This document shows, one piece after another, positions 56,250 to 64,000 of a stretch of 64,000 nt of DNA (the stretch's first letter is position 1; the number at the start of each line of letters is the position of its first letter). Below the pieces are notes generated by a model. It saw only the letters and a list, made by a program, of their open reading frames with translations. It searched no databases and had not been told where the DNA came from. The stretch is from Crocinitomix sp. (GTDB lineage Bacteria; Bacteroidota; Bacteroidia; Flavobacteriales_D; Crocinitomicaceae), in the NCBI GenBank assembly GCA_013138735.1, contig WTCE01000023.1, positions 26,537 to 90,536 on the forward strand, given 5' to 3'. The translations under genes and the position numbers were made by a program.

Positions 56250-56346
56250 ATTTTATAATTTTAATCTACAACCTGTTACAAATAAGGCGCTATTACTCAA
56301 GCAACCAAAAAATTTCAAAAGCGTTATACTTGTAAAACCATTACTT

Positions 56347-57114
56347 ATGAAAAAATTATTCGTCTCAATTGCATTTTTGACACTCGCATTTACAGGAAAT
56401 AGTCAGGTAATTTTTGACTCAGATTTTAGTACCTGGACGGATGGGGTTCCAAATGAATTTTTAGGTCCTCAATCTACGTTTACAGATGATGATATGATAC
56501 CTATTCCTTTTGGAGCTGAACATGGAACAATGTTAGCAAGTATGAGCAATATGCCAGAGGCGGATAAATTGTTTACTACTATCTCAATAGCAGTAGTTGG
56601 TGGCGAGAGTTATAAAGTTCAAATGTGGGTTGTTGCTCTCTATGGCTCCGAAATGCGCACGGGTTTTTATGATGACACAAATGCTGAATTCATTACCTAT
56701 AATGACTATTTAGATATAGGCGCAGAAACGGGTGAGGAAATAAATCTTGTTACTCAAACTATTACAATTCCAAGCTCTTGTACTAGCGGGGAGTTTATTT
56801 TTTCGATTAGAAATACTGATACGGAACTTGGGATAACGTTTGATTCTTTAGCGATTGAAGCGATTGATGCTTCCGAGCTTATTGAGGATGATCAAATTGC
56901 TTTTTCAATATACCCGAACCCTGCAAATGATATCATTACATTGAATGTTAATGCAACTGCATTAGTAACAATTTATAGCATTGATGGCGCTGTAGTTTAT
57001 ACAGCAAACGGAAATGTGACTACAATTGATGTATCAGCTTTTGATGCTGGTGTTTACGAAGTTGTTGTGACTGAAAACGAAACAACAATGACGGAGCGTT
57101 TGATTGTAAGATAA
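56347..57114 (+). CDS. T9SS-secreted jelly-roll protein, short paralogue
   Basis: The 255-residue protein has a signal peptide (LAFTGNSQ), the same jelly-roll-like domain as its neighbour (FDSDFSTWTDGVPNEFLG ... TFDSLAIEA) and a type-A T9SS sorting domain (FSIYPNPANDIITLNV ... TERLIVR). The OB-fold module of the longer paralogue is missing. The N-terminal parts have diverged widely, while the last 65 residues are almost the same, which points to recent exchange of the sorting domain. Confidence 0.85.
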   Translation: MKKLFVSIAFLTLAFTGNSQVIFDSDFSTWTDGVPNEFLGPQSTFTDDDMIPIPFGAEHGTMLASMSNMPEADKLFTTISIAVVGGESYKVQMWVVALYGSEMRTGFYDDTNAEFITYNDYLDIGAETGEEINLVTQTITIPSSCTSGEFIFSIRNTDTELGITFDSLAIEAIDASELIEDDQIAFSIYPNPANDIITLNVNATALVTIYSIDGAVVYTANGNVTTIDVSAFDAGVYEVVVTENETTMTERLIVR

Positions 57115-57120
57115 AATTTT

Positions 57121-57161
57121 TAAAAAAAAAGGCGTTTTGCATTTGCGAAACGCCTTTTTTT
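57121..57161. terminator. Bidirectional terminator
   Basis: GGCGTTTTGC (57131-57140) pairs with GCGAAACGCC (57145-57154) with one G-T pair; nine A residues precede and seven T residues follow. It lies between convergent genes. Confidence 0.9.
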
Positions 57162-57233
57162 ATTTTTCTCTATTATTATATTCACCTAGGTTTGATTCGT
57201 AATAAACCAAACTAGAACTCTATCACTTTACCT

Positions 57234-58973
57234 TTAATTCGTTTTAGAAACTTTAAGTACAATATCAATCTCCGCCGAACTAATTTTCACAAAATAAATT
57301 CCATTTGGTCCATCAATGGTTAATTGAACATTTTCCATGTCTTCAACCAATTGTTGTTGAATTATGCGCCCCGTTTGGTCCTGGATTACTACCTGTAAAT
57401 TGTCGTATCTTTTATCCATTTGAATATTAAACGTTCCTTGTGTTGGATTAGGATATAAGTTTGTCTTGACCACTTCAACATTTTTCTCAATTCCCAAGTG
57501 CCCATCTTGTAATTTCAAAACATATCCCGTTGGATCATAATTTTCACCAAACAATAAAAATTCATCTACAGAAGGGTTTATATCCAATTCAGAAGTGGTT
57601 GATCCTGCCAAATAAATGCTTCCTTCTGTTCCACGGATAAGATCGACACATTCTTCATTACTTTCGCCATTAAAAGAAAGCGCTTGTATAAAATCTCCAT
57701 CCTCATTTAGAGTGCATAAAAACATATCAAAATCGGTGTCATCATCTTCTGAGTATTCTAAAATAAATTCACTCCCACTTGGATCAACATCAATATTTCC
57801 TTTATAGTTTCCTGTAATATAAATTGTATTTATTGCTGAGATTTCGATTAATGCACTGCGATCATATCCTACTCCTCCTAATTGTTTTGCCCATATTAAT
57901 TCACCACTATTTGTATATTTAGTAACAAAGATATCGTCTAAACCCGCAGATGTGAGTGGAGAAACATCAACTCCTGGGTCGAAATCAATGTCTTCTCCAA
58001 AAAAATCACCAACAGCGTAAATGTTTCCATCACTATCCAATTCTATCCCAGTTATTTTACCATAAGATGGTCCGGGGATAGTTATCACCCAGTCATAAGC
58101 ACCTTCTTCATTTAACTTTAACAAAAATGCCTTTTTCGTACCTTCACCGTCGAGAATATGCTCGCTCAAACTCGGATCAAAATCAGCTGAATTTGTATAA
58201 TACCCACCAATATATACGTTATTGTTTTTATCAATCTCCAGATCTAAAACTTCGTCGAAAAAGTCAGATTCAATTGATTTCACCCAAACAAACTCACCAT
58301 CTTCTGTCAATTTCAAAATAAAAACATCCGAGCCTTCAACACCAGCTGCTGCTAGCTCATCCGTCCCAACGCCATCATTAAAATCTACAGTTAAGCAAAA
58401 TGTACCGGTCACATAAACACTTCCATTATGATCAATGTCAATATCTTCTCCTCCATCATTACAACCACTACCCATTGTTTGCGCCCATAAAAAGTCGCCA
58501 TTATTTGTCAATTTTAAAATAAAAATATCGTAATAGACAACTCCAACTTCATCTGCAAAAAACTCCTCATCACCTGGATCATAATCTATTCTACCAGAAG
58601 TACTTCCAGTCAATAGTAGATTTCCAGAGTCGTCTACTGTAATTCCGTTTACTTCCAATCCATTCCCTATAACGCCATCCCCAGCACCTGGTTCAAGAAA
58701 CTCTTTTGCCCAAATAAAATTCCCATCAACATCTAATTTTTGAAGCACTGTTTTTCCTTCCGGTCCACCAAAAACCTCATAATTGGCTGGTCCAGGATCA
58801 AAATCAATCGTACCAATACACACAACGGCTGAATACGAACTCCCATCATTATCAACTGTCAATGCGGTCACATAAGATTGGTCACCACTATAATCTGCTG
58901 CCCAAGCAAAATCTTGTGCACTAACTGTTACGCCAATGATTAAGGCAAAAAGTAAAAATGTAAATTGTTTCAT
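57234..58973 (-). CDS. T9SS-secreted protein with DFDPG propeller repeats, copy 1
   Basis: The start at 58973 (MKQFTFLLFALIIGVTVSAQ) is chosen over 59018 because it gives a clean signal peptide. The 579-residue protein has about eight SBBP-like repeats of roughly 50 residues. Each repeat carries a [IV]-D-F/[YIV]-[DN]-P-[GS] loop (such as TIDFDPGPANYEVFG, RIDYDPGDEEFF, ADFDPSLSEHIL), then DxxFVxK-L and G-[DEN]-F-x-W-[AV]. The acidic loops could bind calcium. A type-A T9SS sorting domain ends it (TNLYPNPTQGTFNIQM ... DIVLKVSKTN). Role unknown. Confidence 0.87.
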   Translation of the reverse strand: MKQFTFLLFALIIGVTVSAQDFAWAADYSGDQSYVTALTVDNDGSSYSAVVCIGTIDFDPGPANYEVFGGPEGKTVLQKLDVDGNFIWAKEFLEPGAGDGVIGNGLEVNGITVDDSGNLLLTGSTSGRIDYDPGDEEFFADEVGVVYYDIFILKLTNNGDFLWAQTMGSGCNDGGEDIDIDHNGSVYVTGTFCLTVDFNDGVGTDELAAAGVEGSDVFILKLTEDGEFVWVKSIESDFFDEVLDLEIDKNNNVYIGGYYTNSADFDPSLSEHILDGEGTKKAFLLKLNEEGAYDWVITIPGPSYGKITGIELDSDGNIYAVGDFFGEDIDFDPGVDVSPLTSAGLDDIFVTKYTNSGELIWAKQLGGVGYDRSALIEISAINTIYITGNYKGNIDVDPSGSEFILEYSEDDDTDFDMFLCTLNEDGDFIQALSFNGESNEECVDLIRGTEGSIYLAGSTTSELDINPSVDEFLLFGENYDPTGYVLKLQDGHLGIEKNVEVVKTNLYPNPTQGTFNIQMDKRYDNLQVVIQDQTGRIIQQQLVEDMENVQLTIDGPNGIYFVKISSAEIDIVLKVSKTN

Positions 58974-59155
58974 AGTATATTGTTTTGAATTCATCAACAA
59001 TATCCATAAAAAACACAAAAAAAACGAGAAACAAAATTTAGAAAAAATGTATTTTTATACTGCTCCAATATTCGCCAAAGAAATGCGAAACAGGTAATTT
59101 ACTGATTGAATTGTACTAATTTTGATGTAAAACGAATAATAAGAGAAGAAAAACC

Positions 59156-60673
59156 CTATTCCCCCGCGTCCATCTCTTGACGGATGCGTTGGCTCAATTG
59201 ACGATTATATGTCTCTTTAAGCCAATTTAAGTAACTATCAGTAGCTTTTGTGATACATTTAGTATAATGCTTTAAACGGCGCTCAATATCATCTTGTAGC
59301 TCCTCTAACAACATTAATCCATCATACATGTCTTCAGAATTCTCTGATACCACATCAAAATGATTGTTTATTGAAATCTCAACAGCCTCTTTACCTTTTT
59401 TACCAGCATCAATGCACTCGTCGTAAACCTTCTTCATTGAAAATTCTTCCAACAAACCAGGTGACTTCAATTTATCTTTCAGGTTGCGCGGTAATTCGTA
59501 CGCAGCCTCAAACATCATATCATCCTCTTCACTTAAACGCGCTTCTAAGAAACGATCTGGATAATTAAAGGCATCTTGCCAATCGATATACTCTTGCCAA
59601 TAACCAAAGCGACGTACATTATTTCCAAGGTCAATAACTTGGAAAGAACTTTTATGCTCTAATTTACGAGAACCACGGCCAATCATTTGATGGTAAAGTG
59701 TTAATGAACGTGTTGCACGATTCAAAATAATCGTTTCAACTGTTGGTTCATCAAACCCTGTTGTTAAAATACCAACTGAGGTTAAAACTGCACCAGGCGT
59801 TTCTTTAAACCATTTCAAAATATCCTTTCGCTCTGTATCGCCAAACGTACTGTCTAAGTGACGCACTTTATAATTGTGCTTTTTAAACAATTCATAGACG
59901 GAACGAGATGACTCAATACCACTATTAAAAATAAGTGTTTTTTTCTTTAAGGCAACCTCTTCATAAGCAAACAACAACTTTTCTTGCATGAAATAGTTAC
60001 TATAAACTTTGTCCGAAGAACTTACAGTAAAATCACCATTAACCCCAATTTTTAAACCGTGCAGGTTAACATCATAGGTATACGTTTCTGCATTTGAAAG
60101 GTATTGTTTCTCAATTAAAGATTTAATACTTTCACCTACTATTAACTTATCGTAATTATCTTTTAAAGGCAATGTTTTATTAGAACTAAGTGGCGTAGCC
60201 GTTACTCCTAAAATATTAACATCTTGAAAATATTGGAAAATTTTGCGGAAAGAGTTGTTATGTGCTTCATCAACAATTACCAGTCCTATATTTTTTATGA
60301 ATTCTTTGTCGTCTTGTAAGCGATTATTTAACGTTTCCACCATTGCAGTGAAAGAATCAAACTCAGACTGATCGTCCAATGTTTTTACCAAGCTATTTAC
60401 AACTTTGTTCTCTATCCCTAAAGCACTCAACTGTTTAGAGGTTTGAACACACAATTCTATTCTATGGGTAAGAATTAGAACTTTTCTTTTTGTATTTTTA
60501 ATATATTCCTTGGCAATATTGGAAAAGATCACGGTTTTACCACCGCCAGTTGGCAGTTGAAACAGTAAATTAAAGTTTTGCCCCTCCTCTTTCAACTCCT
60601 TAATTATCTGATTAACAATGTTTTTCTGGAACGGATACAGTTCTTTTTTCTTGAAGAGGCTTTTGTCAATCAT
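59156..60673 (-). CDS. Superfamily 2 DEAD/DEAH helicase, RadD/type III restriction-like
   Basis: The start at 60673 (MIDKSLFKKKELYPFQ) is preferred over 60712 because a promoter -7 box overlaps the longer version. The 505-residue protein has a Q-motif-like YPFQ, Walker A PTGGGKT (41-47), DEAH (135-138), motif III GVTATP, motif VI QMIGRGSR and an acidic helical C-terminal region with no known nuclease fold. It resembles the ATPase of type III restriction enzymes and E. coli RadD (YejH). No methylase or specificity gene is next to it, so a DNA repair role is more likely than restriction. It is divergent from trxB. Confidence 0.88.
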   Translation of the reverse strand: MIDKSLFKKKELYPFQKNIVNQIIKELKEEGQNFNLLFQLPTGGGKTVIFSNIAKEYIKNTKRKVLILTHRIELCVQTSKQLSALGIENKVVNSLVKTLDDQSEFDSFTAMVETLNNRLQDDKEFIKNIGLVIVDEAHNNSFRKIFQYFQDVNILGVTATPLSSNKTLPLKDNYDKLIVGESIKSLIEKQYLSNAETYTYDVNLHGLKIGVNGDFTVSSSDKVYSNYFMQEKLLFAYEEVALKKKTLIFNSGIESSRSVYELFKKHNYKVRHLDSTFGDTERKDILKWFKETPGAVLTSVGILTTGFDEPTVETIILNRATRSLTLYHQMIGRGSRKLEHKSSFQVIDLGNNVRRFGYWQEYIDWQDAFNYPDRFLEARLSEEDDMMFEAAYELPRNLKDKLKSPGLLEEFSMKKVYDECIDAGKKGKEAVEISINNHFDVVSENSEDMYDGLMLLEELQDDIERRLKHYTKCITKATDSYLNWLKETYNRQLSQRIRQEMDAGE

Positions 60674-60700
60674 ATCAATCTTGTGGCTTTTTGAGCGGTG

Positions 60701-60708
60701 CAAAAATA
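60701..60708 (-). promoter_or_regulatory. Probable -7 box of the helicase gene
   Basis: TATTTTTG on the minus strand matches TAnnTTTG, 27 bases before the chosen ATG. Confidence 0.45.
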
Positions 60709-60819
60709 GCATCTTTTAATTGAATATGAAAGTTATCTGGCATCTATTATTGAAAAGCCATGAAATAATCATTTTTTCAAGTTTACTGCTATTTGTATCC
60801 TAAAAAAATTGAATCGTAT

Positions 60820-60827
60820 TATCTTTG
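60820..60827 (+). promoter_or_regulatory. Probable -7 box of trxB
   Basis: TATCTTTG matches TAnnTTTG, 30 bases before the trxB ATG at 60858. It overlaps an upstream in-frame start at 60825, which argues against that start. Confidence 0.5.
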
Positions 60828-60857
60828 TTTTTTTTAAGAAACGACAAACGAACTAAA

Positions 60858-61805
60858 ATGAGCGAAATAGAAAGAGTAAAATGTTTGATTATTGGATCTG
60901 GACCTGCGGGATACACAGCTGCAATTTATGCTGCAAGAGCAAATATGGCACCAGTTTTATATCAAGGTTTACAACCAGGCGGACAATTAACGACAACGAA
61001 TGAGGTTGAAAACTTCCCAGGTTACCCTGACGGTATTACTGGTCCTGCTATGATGATAGAATTGCAAAAGCAAGCGGAACGTTTTGATACAGACGTGCGT
61101 AATGGCTGGGTTTCAAAAGTTGATTTTACTGGACCTGTTCACAAGGTTTGGGTAGATGAAAAAACAGAAATTCACGCAGATACAATTGTTATTTCTACTG
61201 GTGCTACGGCAAAATACTTAGGATTAGAGTCTGAACAGCACTATTTAAAAATAGGCGGTGGTGTTTCAGCTTGTGCAGTTTGTGATGGTTTCTTTTATAG
61301 AGGTCAGGAAACAATTATTGTTGGTGCAGGAGATTCGGCATGTGAGGAAGCACATTACCTTTCTAAATTGTGTACAAAAGTTACTATGTTGGTTCGTAAA
61401 GATGAGTTTAGAGCATCAAAAATTATGGCCAACCGTGTTAAAAACACAGAAAATATCGAAATACTATTCAATACAGATACTGTTGAAGTTTTAGGTGATG
61501 GTAATGGAGTTACTGGAGCTAAAGTTAAAAATAACGTGACAGGTGTTGAAACTGACATTCCAGGAACAGGATTTTTTGTTGCCATTGGACATAAACCCAA
61601 TACCGACATTTTTAAAGGTTGGTTAGATTTAGATGAAACGGGTTATATCATTAATGTACCGGGAACTTCTAAAACGAATATTGACGGTGTATTTGTATCA
61701 GGTGATGCAGCTGATCATGTTTACCGACAGGCTGTAACGGCTGCAGGAACAGGATGTATGGCAGCATTAGATGCTGAAAGATATTTGGCTGCTAAGGAAG
61801 GATAA
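60858..61805 (+). CDS. trxB: Thioredoxin-disulfide reductase
   Basis: The 315-residue flavoprotein has the FAD-binding motif GSGPAGYTAAIYAARA (13-28), the redox-active CAVC (Cys139, Cys142) within SACAVCDGFFYRG, the NADPH-binding VGAGDSACEEA and the FAD-closing GVFVSGDAADHVYRQAVTAAG. It reduces thioredoxin with NADPH in the cytoplasm. The length and motif order are those of the low-molecular-weight type. It is monocistronic, with a strong terminator. Confidence 0.97.
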   Translation: MSEIERVKCLIIGSGPAGYTAAIYAARANMAPVLYQGLQPGGQLTTTNEVENFPGYPDGITGPAMMIELQKQAERFDTDVRNGWVSKVDFTGPVHKVWVDEKTEIHADTIVISTGATAKYLGLESEQHYLKIGGGVSACAVCDGFFYRGQETIIVGAGDSACEEAHYLSKLCTKVTMLVRKDEFRASKIMANRVKNTENIEILFNTDTVEVLGDGNGVTGAKVKNNVTGVETDIPGTGFFVAIGHKPNTDIFKGWLDLDETGYIINVPGTSKTNIDGVFVSGDAADHVYRQAVTAAGTGCMAALDAERYLAAKEG

Positions 61806-61824
61806 TCAATTGAAAATAAGAGAA

Positions 61825-61861
61825 TAAAAAAGCCCAGACAATAAGTGTCTGGGCTTTTTTT
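61825..61861. terminator. Terminator of trxB
   Basis: GCCCAGACA and TGTCTGGGC form a perfect 9-bp stem around ATAAG, extended by A and T runs on both sides. Confidence 0.92.
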
Positions 61862-61913
61862 ATGCAGCTAATTTTGCATTAATTGCATTTGACAAACGCT
61901 TAATCTATTTAAT

Positions 61914-61951
61914 TAAAAAAGAGGCTACCTTTATCAGATAGCCTCTTTTTT
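61914..61951 (-). terminator. Terminator of the convergent T9SS protein gene
   Basis: GAGGCTA (61921-61927) pairs with TAGCCTC (61939-61945), flanked by A and T runs. Extra G-T pairs form only when it is read on the minus strand, so it likely serves the gene at 61994-63667. Confidence 0.85.
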
Positions 61952-61993
61952 AATTTTTATAATCTCAACCTTTGCAGGTCATTATCATCAATT

Positions 61994-63667
61994 TTAATTT
62001 TTTATCAACTTTCTAACAAAAGAAGAATTCTCCATTTTTACAGTGACGATATAGACCCCTGTTTCCAAATTATCAATAGAAAAATGATTTGATTGTTCAA
62101 ATTGCACTAATTCTCCAGCTAAATTAAATATTGAAATACTTTCTATTAATTCAGAAGTTACAATATTCAACGAAGAATTTGCTGGGTTCGGGTAAAGTAA
62201 ACTCATCTCATTATCGCTCAATTCACTAATACCTGTAGAAGGTTGGTTTAATTTCAAAATATACGCATCTTCTTGCCCCGTAGATACTAGATCAGATGCA
62301 CCCGCTCCTGGGTCAAAATCTACCGTATTATTAAATGCACCCGTTGAATATATACTATTTTCAGCATCAACAAATACGGCAGTTAGATTATCTTCTAGAT
62401 CACCGCCAAACAGTTGTACGCTTATAAAATTTCCATCTCCATCCATTTTTTGAATGAAGATATCTTTAGCTCCATTCGCCGTATGATTCTCTGTATCCGC
62501 CCCTGAGTCAAAATCTACTGTTGCTTGAAAATACCCACCTGCATAAACGTTATTCGAAGCGTCAGTTGTTACTGATATTCCTCCATCATACGTAGAACCT
62601 CCAAATTGTTTTGACCAAATAAAATCTCCATCATTATTGAACTTTGACACGAAAACATCATAATCTCCTTCAGAAGTTCCATTACTCTCACCTGCTGAAG
62701 GGTCAAAATCTACTGTAAGTGAATAAAGTCCTGTTATAATAATATCCCCATCATTATCGAGTGATATTCCATTGCTCACATCATCTTCAGTTCCTCCAAA
62801 CCCTCTTGACCATTCATGATTTCCATCTAAATCTAGTTTGCAAATAAAAGCGTCTGTTATACCATTCGAAGTTAATTCACTTGTTCCAGGTCCTGGATCA
62901 AAATCTAACGTATTTCTGAAGTAACCCGTCACATAAACGTTATCCATTGCATCTAGCTTTAACCCTCTTGCATTATCACTTCCAGTACTGCTAAATGGCA
63001 CTGTCCATATAAAATCGCCATTCTCATCTAATTTAGAAACAAAGCCATCTCCATTAATTGCTGATAAATTAAATTCAGCCGCACCTGGATCAAAATCAAC
63101 TACGCCCTGAAAAAAACCTGCAGTATAAATGTCTCCATCTGCACCAACCTTTATTTCTGACCCATAAGAAAAACTGCTTCCTGCAAAAGTTTTTACCCAA
63201 GTAAAATCTCCAGCAGCGTCCAGTTTACAAATAAATATATTATTGTTCATTGCTGAAGTTAGAATCACCTCACCAGGTCCCGGATCAAAATCTACTGTTC
63301 CTCTAAATTCACCAAGTAGAACTATGTTCCCATCAGCATCTAATGCTAGACTACTAATCTTAGAAGCTTCATCAGCAAATCCTCCCATTTGTTTTGCCCA
63401 GATCAGACCTCCGTCGGAATTATATTTCGCCACAAAAGAATCAAAAATCCCTACAGATTCCATAGTAAAAGTTGCTCCCCCTGTATTAAAGTTTGTTAAA
63501 CCACTGAATTGACCAGCTACATATACATCACCCGAAGCATCCACCTTAATCGTATAACCTCTATTGGTAGATGAGGCCTCAATGTTTTTTGCCCAATCTA
63601 AGGTTTGTCCATTTAAATTGGAACTAATTAGCAATCCTAAAGTTAAATATAAAACGTGTTTTATCAT
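61994..63667 (-). CDS. T9SS-secreted protein with DFDPG propeller repeats, copy 2
   Basis: The 557-residue protein has a signal peptide (SSNLNGQ) and about eight repeats. These carry VDFDPGPGEVILTSA, VDFDPGAAEFNL, LDFDPGPGTSELTS, VDFDPSAGESNG and similar acidic loops, each followed by D-x-F-[IV]-x-K-[LMF] and G-[DN]-F-x-W. A type-A T9SS sorting domain ends it (SLLYPNPANSSLNIV ... SIFNLAGELVQ ... FVRKLIKN). It is a diverged paralogue of the gene at 57234-58973. The repeats probably fold as a beta-propeller. Role unknown. Confidence 0.87.
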   Translation of the reverse strand: MIKHVLYLTLGLLISSNLNGQTLDWAKNIEASSTNRGYTIKVDASGDVYVAGQFSGLTNFNTGGATFTMESVGIFDSFVAKYNSDGGLIWAKQMGGFADEASKISSLALDADGNIVLLGEFRGTVDFDPGPGEVILTSAMNNNIFICKLDAAGDFTWVKTFAGSSFSYGSEIKVGADGDIYTAGFFQGVVDFDPGAAEFNLSAINGDGFVSKLDENGDFIWTVPFSSTGSDNARGLKLDAMDNVYVTGYFRNTLDFDPGPGTSELTSNGITDAFICKLDLDGNHEWSRGFGGTEDDVSNGISLDNDGDIIITGLYSLTVDFDPSAGESNGTSEGDYDVFVSKFNNDGDFIWSKQFGGSTYDGGISVTTDASNNVYAGGYFQATVDFDSGADTENHTANGAKDIFIQKMDGDGNFISVQLFGGDLEDNLTAVFVDAENSIYSTGAFNNTVDFDPGAGASDLVSTGQEDAYILKLNQPSTGISELSDNEMSLLYPNPANSSLNIVTSELIESISIFNLAGELVQFEQSNHFSIDNLETGVYIVTVKMENSSFVRKLIKN

Positions 63668-63879
63668 TTTTCAATTTTTGATAGTGAAAGTAAATAGTTT
63701 AACTGAGGTTTACTGTTAGAATTTCAGCAATGGCCACATAAATTTTAGCAATGGTCAAAAGACAGAGTGTTGTTTTAGTTTCTCTAAAAAAAACAACTCC
63801 TGCTAGCACTTTTATAGAAAGCAATTTTAAGTAATAAACCATTTTCAAAGAAGCATAGAAGCACAAATACTGCAATCGA
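63668..63879. other. Intergenic region between T9SS gene and intron 3' end
   Basis: No gene, clear promoter or terminator is seen. It holds the upstream side of the copy 2 gene and ends where the intron-like sequence begins. Confidence 0.3.
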
Positions 63880-64000
63880 GTAGGAAGATAGAGGTTATTC
63901 CCCTATCTGTCCTCTCACACCACCGTACGTACGGATCCGTATACGGCGGTTCATTAAGTTAGTAATTGTTTTGAGCACATTTCCATAAGGCTAATGTATC
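63880..64000 (-). mobile_element. 3' end of a group II intron (domains V and VI), cut by the window edge
   Basis: Read on the minus strand, 63950-63919 folds as a domain V-like hairpin. ACCGCCGTA pairs with TACGGTGGT (one G-T pair). An inner stem TACG/CGTA closes a four-base GATC loop, and a two-base CG bulge lies on the 3' side. This is the layout of group II intron domain V. The sequence GTACGGTGGTGTGAGAGG is familiar from bacterial intron 3' ends. A second hairpin (63908-63886, AGATAGGGG with CCTCTATCT) follows and could be domain VI. An open frame entering from the right edge stops at 63961-63959 just before domain V (last residues ALWKCAQNNY) and may be the end of the intron-encoded reverse transcriptase. 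The exact 3' boundary near 63880 is a guess. Confidence 0.65.

Noticed and set aside
59156..60673. Complete type III restriction system
   Set aside because: Only a helicase-like protein is present; no Mod methylase gene is on either side.

Overview
The window is about 64 kb of low-GC DNA from a member of the phylum Bacteroidota, most likely the order Flavobacteriales. The evidence is the many proteins with type IX secretion (T9SS) C-terminal sorting domains, the SprB-repeat and CHU_C gliding-type surface proteins, the long-form NusB, the DUF5689 lipoproteins, a TonB-dependent receptor, and -7 boxes of the Bacteroidota form TAnnTTTG in front of several genes. Genus cannot be fixed from the sequence alone. 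No rRNA, tRNA or CRISPR array was seen.

Layout. 1-5241: an alpha-2-macroglobulin lipoprotein gene on the minus strand, cut by the left edge. 5242-6053: gene-poor, with a decayed T9SS sorting-domain fragment. 6054-13173: a small zinc-ribbon protein, a transglutaminase-like membrane protein, 3-hydroxybutyryl-CoA dehydrogenase and a 1420-residue TPR/PAS/GAF/PP2C regulator. 13311-14420: the rpsF-rpsR-rplI ribosomal operon. 14639-18833: an M43 metalloprotease, a WG-repeat protein and a lipoprotein. 18980-20730: dnaX, split into two frames. 20972-26040: three tandem paralogous secreted propeller-like proteins. 26482-29327: the operon leucine dehydrogenase-nusB-DUF1573-yajC. 29512-32590: an overlapping operon of an ABC exporter, a SPOUT RNA methyltransferase and TtcA. 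32763-33335: a lipoprotein.

33410-46670 holds five minus-strand giant surface proteins with SprB repeats, PKD-like domains and a type-B T9SS (CHU_C) anchor. They share stalk and anchor but carry different N-terminal heads. 46768-57114 is a divergent locus. On the minus side are an EEP-family nuclease/phosphatase, a 5'-nucleotidase C-domain lipoprotein and a Tat-type metallophosphatase. On the plus side are a TonB receptor, two DUF5689 lipoproteins and two T9SS-secreted proteins. Together they read as a candidate system for degrading and taking up extracellular nucleic acid or nucleotides; this is inference.

57234-63667 holds two related T9SS-secreted proteins with DFDPG repeats, flanking a RadD/type III restriction-like helicase and thioredoxin reductase (trxB). 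At the right edge (about 63880-64000, minus strand) lies what looks like the 3' end of a group II intron, with a domain V-like hairpin; the rest of the intron lies outside the window.
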